Of a stretch of 64,000 nucleotides of DNA, positions 24,193 to 33,024 are shown one piece after another. The position numbers and the translations under genes are program-made. The DNA is from Candidatus Dechloromonas phosphorivorans (lineage in GTDB: Bacteria; Pseudomonadota; Gammaproteobacteria; Burkholderiales; Rhodocyclaceae), in assembly GCA_016709495.1 (NCBI GenBank), contig JADJMS010000046.1:62001-126000 (forward strand). Direction: 5' to 3'. The notes under the pieces are model-generated. The model was not told the origin of the DNA, ran no database searches, and saw only the letters and a program-made list of their open reading frames with translations. How positions within the stretch are numbered: position 1 is the stretch's first letter; the number at the start of each line of letters is the position of its first letter.

Positions 24193-24749
24193 ATGAAACA
24201 AGCTATTGCGATGCCGCTGAAACTCTCCATTGTGGCAACTACGCTGTTGTTAGGCGCCTGTACGATCATGCCGAGTGGCCCCAATGTCATGGTTTTGCCT
24301 GGCACCGGGCAGTCGACCGAGCGTTTCCGTGCTGATGATTATGTTTGTCGCGACTTTGCGCTGGGCCAGATTGGCGGGCGGACCAGTCAGCAAGCGGCAA
24401 ATCAGGCGGCGATTGGTAGTGCTGCGGTTGGTACGGCGATTGGCGCGGTGGCCGGCGCAGCAATCGGTGGTAGCCAAGGCGCAGCAGTCGGTGCCGGCAC
24501 GGGTTTGCTGATTGGTGGTGCGGTCGGTTCAGATGCGGCGCGCAGTTCCGGTTATGGTAGCCAGCGGCAGTACGACAATGCCTATATCCAGTGCATGTAC
24601 ACCAAAGGCCATCGCGTACCAGTGCCGGCCAACGTGGCGTACTCCAAGCCGGTGCGTGCCAGCGATGCCGGCATTCCACCGCCGCCGGCCACCTGCCACC
24701 GCCACCTCCTCCGGGAAGCCCTCCGCCACCACCACCTGCCAAAAAGTAG
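24193..24749 (+). CDS. Glycine-zipper lipoprotein with proline-rich tail (frameshifted end)
   Basis: Outer-envelope lipoprotein. The signal ends LLLGAC, giving a lipidated Cys near residue 23. The middle carries a long glycine-zipper stretch (AIGSAAVGTAIGAVAGAAIG and on), able to pack in membranes. It is followed by RQYDNAYIQCMYTKGHRVPV, a block often seen behind such zippers. As read the frame runs to 24774 with an unlikely His/Arg-rich end. A one-base shift near 24680-24695 instead gives a proline tail (LPPPPPPGSPPPPPPAKK) ending in TAG at 24747-24749, the normal family ending. Partner of the Tyr/Pro-rich gene just upstream. Role unknown. Confidence 0.75.
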
Positions 24750-24770
24750 CAGGTGGCTTATGGCACTGAA

Positions 24771-25715
24771 TTAAGCGACGCCGGCGCTGTGCGCTTGCTG
24801 ATCTGCCCAGTAACTTGAACGTACCATGGGCGCACAGGCGGCGCCGGTGAAGCCCATTTTCTTGGCTTCTTCTTCGTACATCTTGAAAACGTCGGGATGC
24901 ACGTAACGGCTGACCGGCAGGTGATGGCCGGACGGTGCCAGATACTGGCCAATGGTCAGCATTTCGACATCGTGGGCGCGCAGGTCGCGCATGACTTCCA
25001 AAATTTCTTCATCGGTTTCGCCGAGGCCAACCATCAGGCCCGACTTCGTCGAGACTTGAGGATAGCGCGCCTTGAACTGTTTGAGAAACTCCAGCGAATG
25101 CTTGTAGTCGGCACCGGGGCGAGACTGTTTGTAGAGGCGCGGGATGGTTTCCATGTTGTGGTTGAGGACGTCGGGCAGGGCGCCGCCGAGGACTTCCAGT
25201 GCAATCTCCATGCGCCCGCGGAAGTCGGGAACCAGGGTCTCGATGGTCGTGGTCGGCGACAGTTCGCGGGTGTGGCGAATGACGTCGACAAAGTGCTGGG
25301 CGCCGCCATCACGCAGATCGTCACGGTCAACGCTGGTAATGACCACATATTTCAATTTGAGCGCGGCGACAGATTCGCTGAGTTGGCGCGGTTCATCCGG
25401 GTTGGGCGGTAGCGGCTGGCCGTGGCCGACGTCGCAGAATGGACAGCGGCGGGTGCAGATGTCACCAAGGATCATGAAGGTGGCGGTGCCACGGCCGAAG
25501 CATTCGCCGATGTTGGGGCAGTCGGCTTCTTCGCAAACCGTGTGCAGCTTGCGCTCGCGCAGCATGGTCTTGATCTCGCCGAAGCGCCCGGCACTGTTGC
25601 CGGCCTTGACGCGGATCCAGTCCGGTTTTTTCAGCGGATTGTCGACCGGGATGATCTTGATCGGGATGCGCGCAGTTTTTAGTTCGCCTTTTTGCTTGAC
25701 GCCTTTTTCAGCCAT
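24771..25715 (-). CDS. lipA: Lipoyl synthase
   Basis: Radical SAM enzyme that inserts two sulfurs into protein-bound octanoyl chains to make lipoyl groups for 2-oxoacid dehydrogenases and the glycine cleavage system. The auxiliary cluster motif CX4CX5C (CEEADCPNIGEC) and the radical SAM motif CX3CX2C (CTRRCPFC) are both present, with the C-terminal RSSY. 314 residues from ATG 25715; a longer open frame lies in the lipB gene and is not conserved. Overlaps lipB by eight bases at its start. Last gene of the dacA-dat-ybeD-lipB-lipA unit. Confidence 0.96.
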   Translation of the reverse strand: MAEKGVKQKGELKTARIPIKIIPVDNPLKKPDWIRVKAGNSAGRFGEIKTMLRERKLHTVCEEADCPNIGECFGRGTATFMILGDICTRRCPFCDVGHGQPLPPNPDEPRQLSESVAALKLKYVVITSVDRDDLRDGGAQHFVDVIRHTRELSPTTTIETLVPDFRGRMEIALEVLGGALPDVLNHNMETIPRLYKQSRPGADYKHSLEFLKQFKARYPQVSTKSGLMVGLGETDEEILEVMRDLRAHDVEMLTIGQYLAPSGHHLPVSRYVHPDVFKMYEEEAKKMGFTGAACAPMVRSSYWADQQAHSAGVA

Positions 25716-26325
25716 TTTGTTTATCCAGTTGCCGCAGCAGGTATTGGGTGAGTTGCTCGCCGGCCTGAGCAGGCGTGAGCGGAATGTTGAAGTCTTTGGT
25801 TTGTACAACCTTGAGGCCAGCATAGCCGCAAGGATTGATCGCCGTAAATGGGTGAAGATCCATATCGACATTGAGCGACAGGCCGTGGTAGCTGCAGCCA
25901 TTCTTGATCTTTAAACCGAGCGCGGCGATTTTTGCGTCGCCAACATAAACGCCCGGTGCTCCGGCAAGGCGATCAGCCGTTACGCCGTAGGCAGCAAGAA
26001 AGTCGATGACGGCTTGTTCAATGGCGGTGACCAGTTCGCGCACCTTGATTTTAAGGCGCTGAAGATCAAGCAATAGATATAAAACAACCTGGCCGGGGCC
26101 GTGATAGGTGATCTGGCCTCCGCGGTCGATCTTGACCACCGGAATGCCGATATCAATCAGCAAATGTTCCGGCTTGCCAGCCTGGCCGAGGGTGAAAACG
26201 GGCGGATGTTCGACAATCCAGATTTCGTCCGGCGTTTCCGCGGTACGGGTCGTGGTGAATTCGAGCATTGCCTGCCAGGTCGGTTCGTATTCGACCCGGC
26301 CCAGTTGTTTAACCTGCAAATTCAC
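25708..26325 (-). CDS. lipB: Octanoyltransferase LipB
   Basis: Transfers octanoyl from acyl carrier protein to lipoyl domains, the step before LipA. 205 residues. The family block GGQITYHGPGQVVLYLLLDL is intact, AALGLKIKNGCSYHGLSLNV holds the catalytic Lys, and INPCGYAGL holds the catalytic Cys. The start overlaps the stop of the DUF493 gene in an ATGA arrangement, and lipA starts inside its end, so all three are coupled. Cytoplasmic. Confidence 0.95.
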   Translation of the reverse strand: MNLQVKQLGRVEYEPTWQAMLEFTTTRTAETPDEIWIVEHPPVFTLGQAGKPEHLLIDIGIPVVKIDRGGQITYHGPGQVVLYLLLDLQRLKIKVRELVTAIEQAVIDFLAAYGVTADRLAGAPGVYVGDAKIAALGLKIKNGCSYHGLSLNVDMDLHPFTAINPCGYAGLKVVQTKDFNIPLTPAQAGEQLTQYLLRQLDKQNG

Positions 26326-26591
26326 AGGGCGACTTTTACCATCGGGTGCGCCGTCAGATCCATGTAAATGGCGTCAAGCTGGGGTTTCGAGGTGGCGACA
26401 ATGGTGCAGGTGATGCTCATGTAATTGCCGCCGGAACTGGCGCGCAATTCCATGCGCGTTGCGTCAAAGTCGGGAGCGTGTTTGGTGACGATGCTGAGCA
26501 TCACTTCGGCGAACGTGTCTTCGGCCTTGCCCATGATTTTAATGGGGAAGTCGCAGGGGAATTCGAGAAGTGTGTCCTTGTACGATGCCAT
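26322..26591 (-). CDS. ybeD: YbeD/DUF493 family protein
   Basis: 89-residue protein of the YbeD (DUF493) family, with a ferredoxin-like fold. The family start LEFPCDFPIKIMGKAEDTF and the ending QLDAIYMDLTAHPMVKVAL are present. It lies in the same order as in Escherichia coli, between dacA and lipB, though here a D-amino acid transaminase gene comes in between. The biochemical role is not settled; position suggests a regulatory part in lipoylation. One base separates its start from the upstream gene's stop. Confidence 0.92.
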   Translation of the reverse strand: MASYKDTLLEFPCDFPIKIMGKAEDTFAEVMLSIVTKHAPDFDATRMELRASSGGNYMSITCTIVATSKPQLDAIYMDLTAHPMVKVAL

Positions 26592-26592
26592 G

Positions 26593-27468
26593 TCAGCCTT
26601 TACGCATTACTGTGTTTTTGAAATCCTGATACCACTGGAACATCTGCTCGCCGAGTGGGCCGGGCTTTCCATTGCCGACGGGTTTGCCGTCGAGCGTTGT
26701 GATTGCCAGTATTTCTTTTGTCGATGAGGTCATCCAGACCTCGTCAGCGCTGCGAAGTTCATTTTCTGAAATTTCAGCCACTTTTAGCGGTTGACCGTAA
26801 CACGTTGCCAATTCCAGTACGAGATCGTAGGTAATGCCCGGCAGCATCAATTGGGTCTTGGGCGGAGCGAGTAACACCCCGTTTTTGACCACGAAAATAT
26901 TGGAAGCCGCGCCTTCTTTCATGAAGCCGTCTCGAATCAGGATGGCTTCGGCGCAACCTGCTTCAACGGCTTGCTGGCGGGCGAGGATGTTGGCCAGCAA
27001 GGAGATGACTTTGAGGTCACAACGCGCCCAGCGCTGGTCGCTGACGGTAATGGCAGCAACGCCTTTGGCACGAACTTCGGGGGCCGTGGTGACCAGCGGT
27101 GCAGCAAAGGCGAACGCAGTCGGTGTTACGCTGGCGGGCGGAAAGGCATGGTCGCGCTTGTTGTCCGCGCCGCGCGTGACTTGTAGGTAGATTGACTGAT
27201 CATCCCACGGCGCCCCGGCAATCAGCTTTTCGATAACGGCTTGCCAGCCGGCAAGATCCAGCGGATTGGCCAGTTTGATGCCGTCCAGCGTCGCTTGCAG
27301 GCGGGTCAGGTGCTCGTCGAGACGAAACGCCTTGCGTGAATAAACCGGCACCAGTTCATAGACCCCATCGCCGTAAAGAAAGCCGCGATCCAGCGGTGAA
27401 ATGCCGGCTGCGGCCAGTGGTAAAAACTGGCCGTTGAGATAAACGGGATCGGCGACGTAGGGTGTCAT
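26593..27468 (-). CDS. dat: D-amino acid aminotransferase
   Basis: PLP enzyme of fold type IV (IlvE/Dat class), which interconverts D-alanine and D-glutamate with their 2-oxo acids. 291 residues from ATG 27468 (MTPYVADPVYLNGQFLPLAA); the upstream extension lies in dacA and is not conserved. The PLP Lys is in ARCDLKVISLLANILARQQA. EAILIRDGFMKEGAASNIFV and the late SSTKEILAIT are family blocks. Its place between dacA and ybeD fits a D-alanine or peptidoglycan connection. Separation from branched-chain transaminases is by overall resemblance, so the substrate is a reasoned call. Confidence 0.9.
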   Translation of the reverse strand: MTPYVADPVYLNGQFLPLAAAGISPLDRGFLYGDGVYELVPVYSRKAFRLDEHLTRLQATLDGIKLANPLDLAGWQAVIEKLIAGAPWDDQSIYLQVTRGADNKRDHAFPPASVTPTAFAFAAPLVTTAPEVRAKGVAAITVSDQRWARCDLKVISLLANILARQQAVEAGCAEAILIRDGFMKEGAASNIFVVKNGVLLAPPKTQLMLPGITYDLVLELATCYGQPLKVAEISENELRSADEVWMTSSTKEILAITTLDGKPVGNGKPGPLGEQMFQWYQDFKNTVMRKG

Positions 27469-27472
27469 GGAT

Positions 27473-28609
27473 TTAATTGAACCAAAGGCGAATGCTGTCC
27501 CAGATACGAACAAAGATATTGCCGAGCGGCACTTCTTCAAGTGCAAGCACCGGATATTCCCCGTAGGGTTTGCCGTCGAGGCTGACTTTCAGCAGACCAA
27601 TATTCTGCCCGACGGTAATCGGCGCAATCAGTCTGGTGGTCGGGATGAATTCAGACTTCAATTTATCGGCATAACCTTTGGGTAGCACGACCGAGAAATC
27701 ATTGTTGAAACCGGCTTTGATCATGTTCTGCGTGCCCTTCCAGACGCGCAGGGAAGTAACTTCCTTGTCCTTGGTAAATAACGTCACCGAATCAAAGGAA
27801 AGAAAGCCCCAGTTGAGCAGCTTGAGCGATTCGTTGGCACGTGCGGAGTCCGACTTGGTGCCGAGAACAACCGACAGCAGACGGCGATTTTCACGCAGTG
27901 CAGAGGAAATCAGGCAGTAGCCGGCAGCTTCTGTGTGGCCGGTCTTGACGCCATCAACGCTGGGGTCGATGTACAGCAGACGGTTGCGATTGGGTTGAGT
28001 AATGTTGTTGTAGCGAAATTCCTTCATCGAGTAATACTTTTTGTAATCCTCGGGGAAGTCGCGAATCAACGCGCTGGCCAGCAGCGAAAGGTCGCGCGCC
28101 GTCGTGTAAAGCTGCGGATCGGGCAGGCCGGTGGAGTTTGTGAAATTACTGTTCTTCATGCCTAGGCGCTGCGCTTCGCGATTCATCATCTGCGCGAAAC
28201 TTTCTTCGCTGCCGGCGATGGCTTCGGCCAGCGTGACGCAGGCGTCGTTGCCGGACTGGACAATCATGCCCTTGATCAAGTCATCAACCGGCACTTGTGT
28301 GTCGACCCGGATGAACATTTTAGAACCGCCGGTGCGCCAGGCTTTTTCCGAAACCGGCAGCGGCTGGTCGATGGCGATGGTTTTCTGTTGCAAGGCCTTG
28401 AACGTCAGATAGGCCGTCATCAGTTTGGTCAGCGAGGCTGGTTCAAGACGCTCATCCGGTTTCGTCGAGGTCAGCATCTGGCCCGATCCCATTTCAAGCA
28501 ACAGCCAGGATTTGGCGGCGAGTTCAGGCGGGACGGGGGCTTGCTGGGCGAGCGATTGGCCGGCGCAAATGAGGGCCAGAAAAATGAAAAATAGTTTACG
28601 AAGCTGCAT
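27473..28609 (-). CDS. dacA: D-alanyl-D-alanine carboxypeptidase (PBP5/6 type)
   Basis: Low-molecular-weight penicillin-binding protein that trims the terminal D-alanine from peptidoglycan stem peptides. 378 residues from ATG 28609. The signal peptide (MQLRKLFFIFLALICAGQSL, cleaved near AQQ) is followed by SLTKLMTAY (nucleophile Ser and Lys), SGNDACV and KTGHTEAAGYC, the three active-site motifs. The C-terminal domain ends in an amphipathic helix (FVRIWDSIRLWFN), which anchors it to the inner membrane from the periplasm. First gene of the unit that runs on through dat, ybeD, lipB and lipA. Confidence 0.95.
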   Translation of the reverse strand: MQLRKLFFIFLALICAGQSLAQQAPVPPELAAKSWLLLEMGSGQMLTSTKPDERLEPASLTKLMTAYLTFKALQQKTIAIDQPLPVSEKAWRTGGSKMFIRVDTQVPVDDLIKGMIVQSGNDACVTLAEAIAGSEESFAQMMNREAQRLGMKNSNFTNSTGLPDPQLYTTARDLSLLASALIRDFPEDYKKYYSMKEFRYNNITQPNRNRLLYIDPSVDGVKTGHTEAAGYCLISSALRENRRLLSVVLGTKSDSARANESLKLLNWGFLSFDSVTLFTKDKEVTSLRVWKGTQNMIKAGFNNDFSVVLPKGYADKLKSEFIPTTRLIAPITVGQNIGLLKVSLDGKPYGEYPVLALEEVPLGNIFVRIWDSIRLWFN

Positions 28610-28647
28610 GGTTATCTTTTTTTGGGTCTTGCATTGGGGGGAGCGCA

Positions 28648-29556
28648 TTATACCTCTGCCGAAACTTCGTCCTGTGGCGAAGCAGCACAAAGTACCTCGA
28701 TGGCAGGGTGGCGAATCCGGCGTTCATTGGAGATTGCATAAATATGTTCGCTGACGCCGTTCATCGCGCCAATCACCCGCGAGCCAAGCTGCTCGGCAAC
28801 CTGATCGGCCAGCGCCAGCGGGGCGGTGAAAAGCCCCAGACCCTCACGGCCAAAGGTGTTGGCGAGGGCGCTGTCTTCGAATTCGCCGACAATGCGTGGC
28901 CGAACATTGGCGCTTTCCAACCAGCGATCTATTCTTGAGCGTAGGGCGTTGTGGCGAGTGGGTAACAGTATGGGGGCACCATCAAGTGATTGCGGGAAAT
29001 TTCCTGTGTAGCGGTCAACCAGCGCTGGACTGCCAAAAATGCCGGTGGCGAAATCCCCGAGACGCTTGCTGAACACCTTGAGATTGCCGCCGACCGGCGC
29101 CGGTCTGTCGGTCAGGACAACATCCAGTCGGTGTAGTGCGAGATCGGCGAGCAGGGTTTCAAATTCGCCTTCGTCGCAAATCAGGCGAACATCAACCGGC
29201 ATTGTGTAAACCGAAGAAAGCAGGCGATAAGCGAGCAGTTTCGGGATGCCGTCTGAAATGCCGACGCGTAGCCGTAGCGTGGATGCGCTGTCGCTGGTGC
29301 TTAAGGCTTCGACCATGGCGTCGCCCAATTGAAAAATCTGATCGGCGTAACCGAGTGCCAGTCGTCCCGACTCGGTCAAGGCCAAACCGCGACCCTGGGC
29401 GATAAACAAGGATTTGCCCAATTGCCGTTCAAGCAAACTTAATTGCCCGCTGATGGTCTGAATGGCGACATCCAGACGTTCGGCGGCGCGTGTCATGCTG
29501 CCTTCCTGAGCAACGACCCAGAAGTAGTAAAGGTGCTTGAAATTCAGATTGTTCAT
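28648..29556 (-). CDS. nhaR: NhaR-like LysR-family regulator
   Basis: 302-residue LysR regulator closest by eye to NhaR, the sodium-responsive activator of the NhaA antiporter. The start NLNFKHLYYFWVVAQEGSMT and helix-turn-helix ERLDVAIQTISGQLSLLERQ are typical, as is the LALGYADQIFQLGDAMVE linker. No nhaA is nearby. It is divergent from htpX with a 105-base gap; members next to other envelope-stress genes are known, but control of htpX is only inferred. The ligand is not predictable from the sequence. Confidence 0.85.
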   Translation of the reverse strand: MNNLNFKHLYYFWVVAQEGSMTRAAERLDVAIQTISGQLSLLERQLGKSLFIAQGRGLALTESGRLALGYADQIFQLGDAMVEALSTSDSASTLRLRVGISDGIPKLLAYRLLSSVYTMPVDVRLICDEGEFETLLADLALHRLDVVLTDRPAPVGGNLKVFSKRLGDFATGIFGSPALVDRYTGNFPQSLDGAPILLPTRHNALRSRIDRWLESANVRPRIVGEFEDSALANTFGREGLGLFTAPLALADQVAEQLGSRVIGAMNGVSEHIYAISNERRIRHPAIEVLCAASPQDEVSAEV

Positions 29557-29661
29557 AAATTAGTGTCTGTAAAAACCGAAGAGTTGTTCAATTTTCATCC
29601 GATTTTGCCGTGCTGTCCAATGCAGTATTATTCGTCCGTAATCTTTAAACCGGAGTTGATC

Positions 29662-30537
29662 ATGAAACGTGTCGTTCTCTTTCTCGCTACCAACCTGGCC
29701 GTCATGCTGGTGCTCAGCTTGGTCACCAGCCTGCTTGGCGTCAATAAGTTCCTCACGGCCAATGGCTTGAACCTTGGCATGCTGCTCGTCTTCGCTGCTG
29801 TTATCGGTTTTGGCGGTTCGCTGATTTCGCTGATGATGTCGAAAATGATGGCGAAGTGGAGTACCGGTGCCCGCGTCATTGAGTCACCGAGCAACTCGAC
29901 GGAAGTCTGGCTGGTTGATACCGTCGGTCGACTGGCGCAACGCGCGGGTTTGCCTATGCCGGAAGTGGCAATCTACGACGGTGAACCCAATGCCTTCGCA
30001 ACGGGTGCGAGCAAGAACAGTTCTCTGGTTGCCGTATCGACCGGTCTCTTGCAAAGCATGACGCGTGAAGAAGCTGAAGCGGTGCTGGCTCATGAAATGG
30101 CGCACATTGCCAACGGTGACATGGTGACACTGACGCTGATTCAGGGCGTGGTCAATACTTTCGTCGTCTTCCTGTCGCGCGTCATCGGCTACGCCGTCGA
30201 TTCCTTCCTGCGCAAGGGCGAAGAAAACACTGGTCCGGGTATCGGTTATATGGTCACCAGCATCATCTGTGAGATTGTTTTTGGTGTTCTGGCCAGCGTC
30301 ATCGTCGCCTACTTCTCGCGTCAGCGCGAATTCCGGGCTGATGCCGGTGCGGCGCAGCTGATGGGTAGCGCAACGCCGATGCAGAACGCGCTGCGCCGCC
30401 TCGGTGGTCTGCATACCGAACCGTTGCCGCAGAGCATGGCGGCCTCCGGTATTGCTGGCGGTTCGAGCTGGATGGCGCTGTTCTCGACTCACCCGCCGCT
30501 GGAAGAGCGCATCGCCGCGCTGAACAGTAGCCGCTGA
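29662..30537 (+). CDS. htpX: Membrane zinc metalloprotease HtpX
   Basis: Inner-membrane M48 protease that degrades damaged membrane proteins together with FtsH. 291 residues from ATG 29662 (MKRVVLFLATNLAVMLVLSL); upstream in-frame codons belong to the divergent region. Two N-terminal helices are followed by the zinc motif HEMAH in LAHEMAHIANGDMVTL, two further helices, and the third zinc ligand Glu in the FRADAGAAQLMG block. The C-terminus has STHPPLEERIAAL. Divergent from the NhaR-like regulator. A hairpin follows at 30551. Confidence 0.95.
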   Translation: MKRVVLFLATNLAVMLVLSLVTSLLGVNKFLTANGLNLGMLLVFAAVIGFGGSLISLMMSKMMAKWSTGARVIESPSNSTEVWLVDTVGRLAQRAGLPMPEVAIYDGEPNAFATGASKNSSLVAVSTGLLQSMTREEAEAVLAHEMAHIANGDMVTLTLIQGVVNTFVVFLSRVIGYAVDSFLRKGEENTGPGIGYMVTSIICEIVFGVLASVIVAYFSRQREFRADAGAAQLMGSATPMQNALRRLGGLHTEPLPQSMAASGIAGGSSWMALFSTHPPLEERIAALNSSR

Positions 30538-30550
30538 GCGCCCTAAAGTA

Positions 30551-30574
30551 GCGTGCCGGCAATTGCTGGCACGC
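30551..30574 (+). terminator. Hairpin after htpX
   Basis: GCGTGCC (30551-30557) pairs with GGCACGC (30568-30574), and the interior GCAATTGC is itself a palindrome, so a stem of about 11 pairs with one mismatch forms. A T-run occurs only about 16 bases later (30591-30596). Probably a transcript end for htpX; a smaller CCCCG/CGGGG hairpin follows at 30605-30621. Confidence 0.5.
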
Positions 30575-30649
30575 GGCGCCCCGCTCTGACTTTTTTCTCC
30601 AATACCCCGTTTTTGACGGGGCAGGTACGGACTTTGCCTTGAAATCGCC

Positions 30650-31885
30650 ATGAACCTTAAAAAAACACTATTCGCAGTGACTTTGGGTCTGAGTACCAGC
30701 CTTGCTGTTGCGCAGACAGAGTTCGATCTGCCCAGCCTCGAAACGTTGGCCATGACCTCGAGCCGCTCGCTGTTGGCATCTCGTGATCAGGTGACGGCGG
30801 CGCGTTATGCAATTGATAGCGCTGGCGCTTTTCCAAACCCCGAATTGGAGTATCTGAGTGGCAATGCCCGTGCGCGCAGTCCGGGTGGAAACCCGGGGGA
30901 TGCCCGCAGTGTCACGCTGACCCAGCCGATTGATTTGCCTTGGCGGCGTACGGCACGGATCGGTGCAGCCGAGGCCGGACTGGAATCGGCAAGCGCCGGC
31001 TCGCGCATGTTTGAAGCCGATTTGCTGGCTCGGTTGCGCGTGCGCTATTACGAGGTCTTGCGCCGTGAAGCCGAGCTGAGCAATGCTCGAGAAGATGCTG
31101 CGCTGATGGAAAAAGTCCGCTCAAAAATCGCCTTGCGCGTTGAGACCGGTGAGGCGCCTCGCTTTGAACTGATCAAGGCGGACGCGGAGTCCCTGAATGC
31201 CCAGAAAACTGCCCAGGCCGCCGGCTTCCGTCTAGAACAGTCGCGCTCCTTGCTGCGTCAGGCGGTGGGTGGCGGTTTGCCTGCCGAATTCAAATTGAGC
31301 AGCCGTCTGCGTGATGTACCGGCCTTGGTGCCGTTGGATACTGTGCGCAGTCAAATGGCCGAATCCAGCCCCGATCTGGCACGCGGACGCGCTGAAATGG
31401 TGCGTGCCGAGCGACAACTTGAGCTGGAACGTGCCCAGCGCCTGCCCAGTCTGGCCTTGAAGGCCAGCATGGATGAAGACCCGGACATGCGCGCCTCAAA
31501 AATCGGTGTGGTTGTCTCGATTCCAATCTGGGATCGGCGACGTGGACCGGTTGGCGAAGCCGCTGCCCAGTTGTCACGAGCGCGCAATGAGCTGGAGGCG
31601 CAACAGTATTCGCTGAGCCAGGGGCTGGAAGTTGCCTATCAGCAATACGAAATTGCGCAGACGCAAGTCACCGCATTGGAGTCCGGGATCGTCCGTCAGG
31701 CCGAGTCGGCATTGAGGGTCGCCGAGGCGGCCTACCGTTTCGGTGAACGAGGTTTTCTTGAAGTGCTCGATGCGCAGCGGGTATTTCGTGCGGCGCGTGC
31801 CGAATTGATTGCTGCTCGCTATGAACTGGCTGCGGCCTGGGTTGAAATTGAACGACTGCGGGCGACGCCCGGGGGAAGCAAGTAA
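30650..31885 (+). CDS. CzcC/CusC-type outer-membrane efflux protein
   Basis: TolC-family channel of a heavy-metal RND tripartite pump, 411 residues. The signal peptide (MNLKKTLFAVTLGLSTSLAV, cleaved near AQ) is followed by two similar helical halves: EARSRSL-like and RYYEVLRREAELSNAREDA in the first, LEVAYQQYEIAQTQVTALES and RFGERGFLEVLDAQRVFRAA in the second, which is the CzcC pattern. The stop overlaps the adaptor's ATG (TAATG). First gene of a four-gene coupled operon. No metal-responsive two-component genes are adjacent. Confidence 0.9.
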   Translation: MNLKKTLFAVTLGLSTSLAVAQTEFDLPSLETLAMTSSRSLLASRDQVTAARYAIDSAGAFPNPELEYLSGNARARSPGGNPGDARSVTLTQPIDLPWRRTARIGAAEAGLESASAGSRMFEADLLARLRVRYYEVLRREAELSNAREDAALMEKVRSKIALRVETGEAPRFELIKADAESLNAQKTAQAAGFRLEQSRSLLRQAVGGGLPAEFKLSSRLRDVPALVPLDTVRSQMAESSPDLARGRAEMVRAERQLELERAQRLPSLALKASMDEDPDMRASKIGVVVSIPIWDRRRGPVGEAAAQLSRARNELEAQQYSLSQGLEVAYQQYEIAQTQVTALESGIVRQAESALRVAEAAYRFGERGFLEVLDAQRVFRAARAELIAARYELAAAWVEIERLRATPGGSK

Positions 31886-33024
31886 TGAAAAAAGCACTTA
31901 TTTTGCTGTTGACCGCAACACTCATTGCCGGATGCAACAAGGACGACAAAAATACGGTCGCGGCACCGCCAGCCGATCCAGCGCTGGTTACACCGGCGCC
32001 CGAATTGCTTGCCCAGCTCAAACTGGCGCCATTGAGCACGCAGCCGGTGGCCGAAACCTTGCGAGTGGCCGGTCGAATTGACTTTGATGAGCAGCGGCTG
32101 GCACGTATTGGCGCGACCATTACCGGTCGGGTCACCGATATTGATGCCCTGCTTGGCCAGGAGGTCAAAAAGGGCGAGGTACTGGCACGTCTGAACAGCA
32201 GCGAGCTTTCCACTCAGCAGCTGGCTTATTTGCGGGCGCGAGCCCAGCTTGAACTGAACCGGCGCAATGCCGAGCGCGCCAAATCGCTGTTTGAGGCTGA
32301 CGTGATCGGCGCTGCCGAATTGCAGCGCCGGCAGAGCGAGTTTCAGATTTCGGTTGCCGAGACGCGTGCCGCTTCCGATCAGCTGCAACTGCTTGGCGTG
32401 ACGCCAGCTTCGATTGAGCGCCTCGGCCAGCATGGTGCAGTCAATTCGCTGACGCCGGTTGTCTCGACGTTGAACGGCCATGTCGTAGAACGGAAACTGG
32501 CACAGGGGCAGGTGGTTCAGCCTGCTGACGCCTTGTTTGTCGTGGCTGATTTGTCGCGTTTGTGGGCCGTTGCGCAGGTGCCGGAACAGCAGGTGAGTCA
32601 GGTCAAGGTCGGACAGTCAGTGAGTATTGAGGTGCCGGCATTGGGTAACGAAAAACTGGTCGGCAAGCTGATTTATGTCGGGCAGACGATCAACCCGGAA
32701 ACGCGCACGGTACTGGTGCGCACTGAACTGGATAATCGCGACGGACGCCTGAAGCCGGCCATGCTGGCTTCTATGCTGATTGAGGCACGAGCTATAGAGC
32801 GTCAGGTGGTGCCGGCCAGCGCCGTGGTGCGCGAGAATGATGAAGATCACGTCTTTGTCGCCCAAGGCGATGGTGCATTTCTCCTGACCAAGGTCAAACT
32901 CGCGCCGGAACAGGGTGGGCAGCGCGTGGTGCTTTCCGGCTTGAAGGGTGATGAAAAGCTGGTTGTCGATGGTGCTTTCCATCTCAACAACGAGCGTAAT
33001 CGCAAAGCCATGGAGGGATCATGA
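31885..33024 (+). CDS. CzcB-type periplasmic adaptor lipoprotein of the RND pump
   Basis: Membrane-fusion protein linking the RND pump to the outer-membrane channel, 379 residues. The N-terminus MKKALILLLTATLIAGCNKD has a lipobox with Cys17, so it is probably anchored to the inner membrane on its outer face. The barrel-sandwich part shows IGATITGRVTDIDALLGQEV, a helical hairpin (about residues 100-150) follows, and the beta-barrel has RLWAVAQVPEQQVSQVKVGQ and GQTINPETRTVLVRTEL. No His-rich metal-binding N-terminus is seen. It overlaps both neighbours, ending in ATGA with the pump gene. Confidence 0.91.
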   Translation: MKKALILLLTATLIAGCNKDDKNTVAAPPADPALVTPAPELLAQLKLAPLSTQPVAETLRVAGRIDFDEQRLARIGATITGRVTDIDALLGQEVKKGEVLARLNSSELSTQQLAYLRARAQLELNRRNAERAKSLFEADVIGAAELQRRQSEFQISVAETRAASDQLQLLGVTPASIERLGQHGAVNSLTPVVSTLNGHVVERKLAQGQVVQPADALFVVADLSRLWAVAQVPEQQVSQVKVGQSVSIEVPALGNEKLVGKLIYVGQTINPETRTVLVRTELDNRDGRLKPAMLASMLIEARAIERQVVPASAVVRENDEDHVFVAQGDGAFLLTKVKLAPEQGGQRVVLSGLKGDEKLVVDGAFHLNNERNRKAMEGS

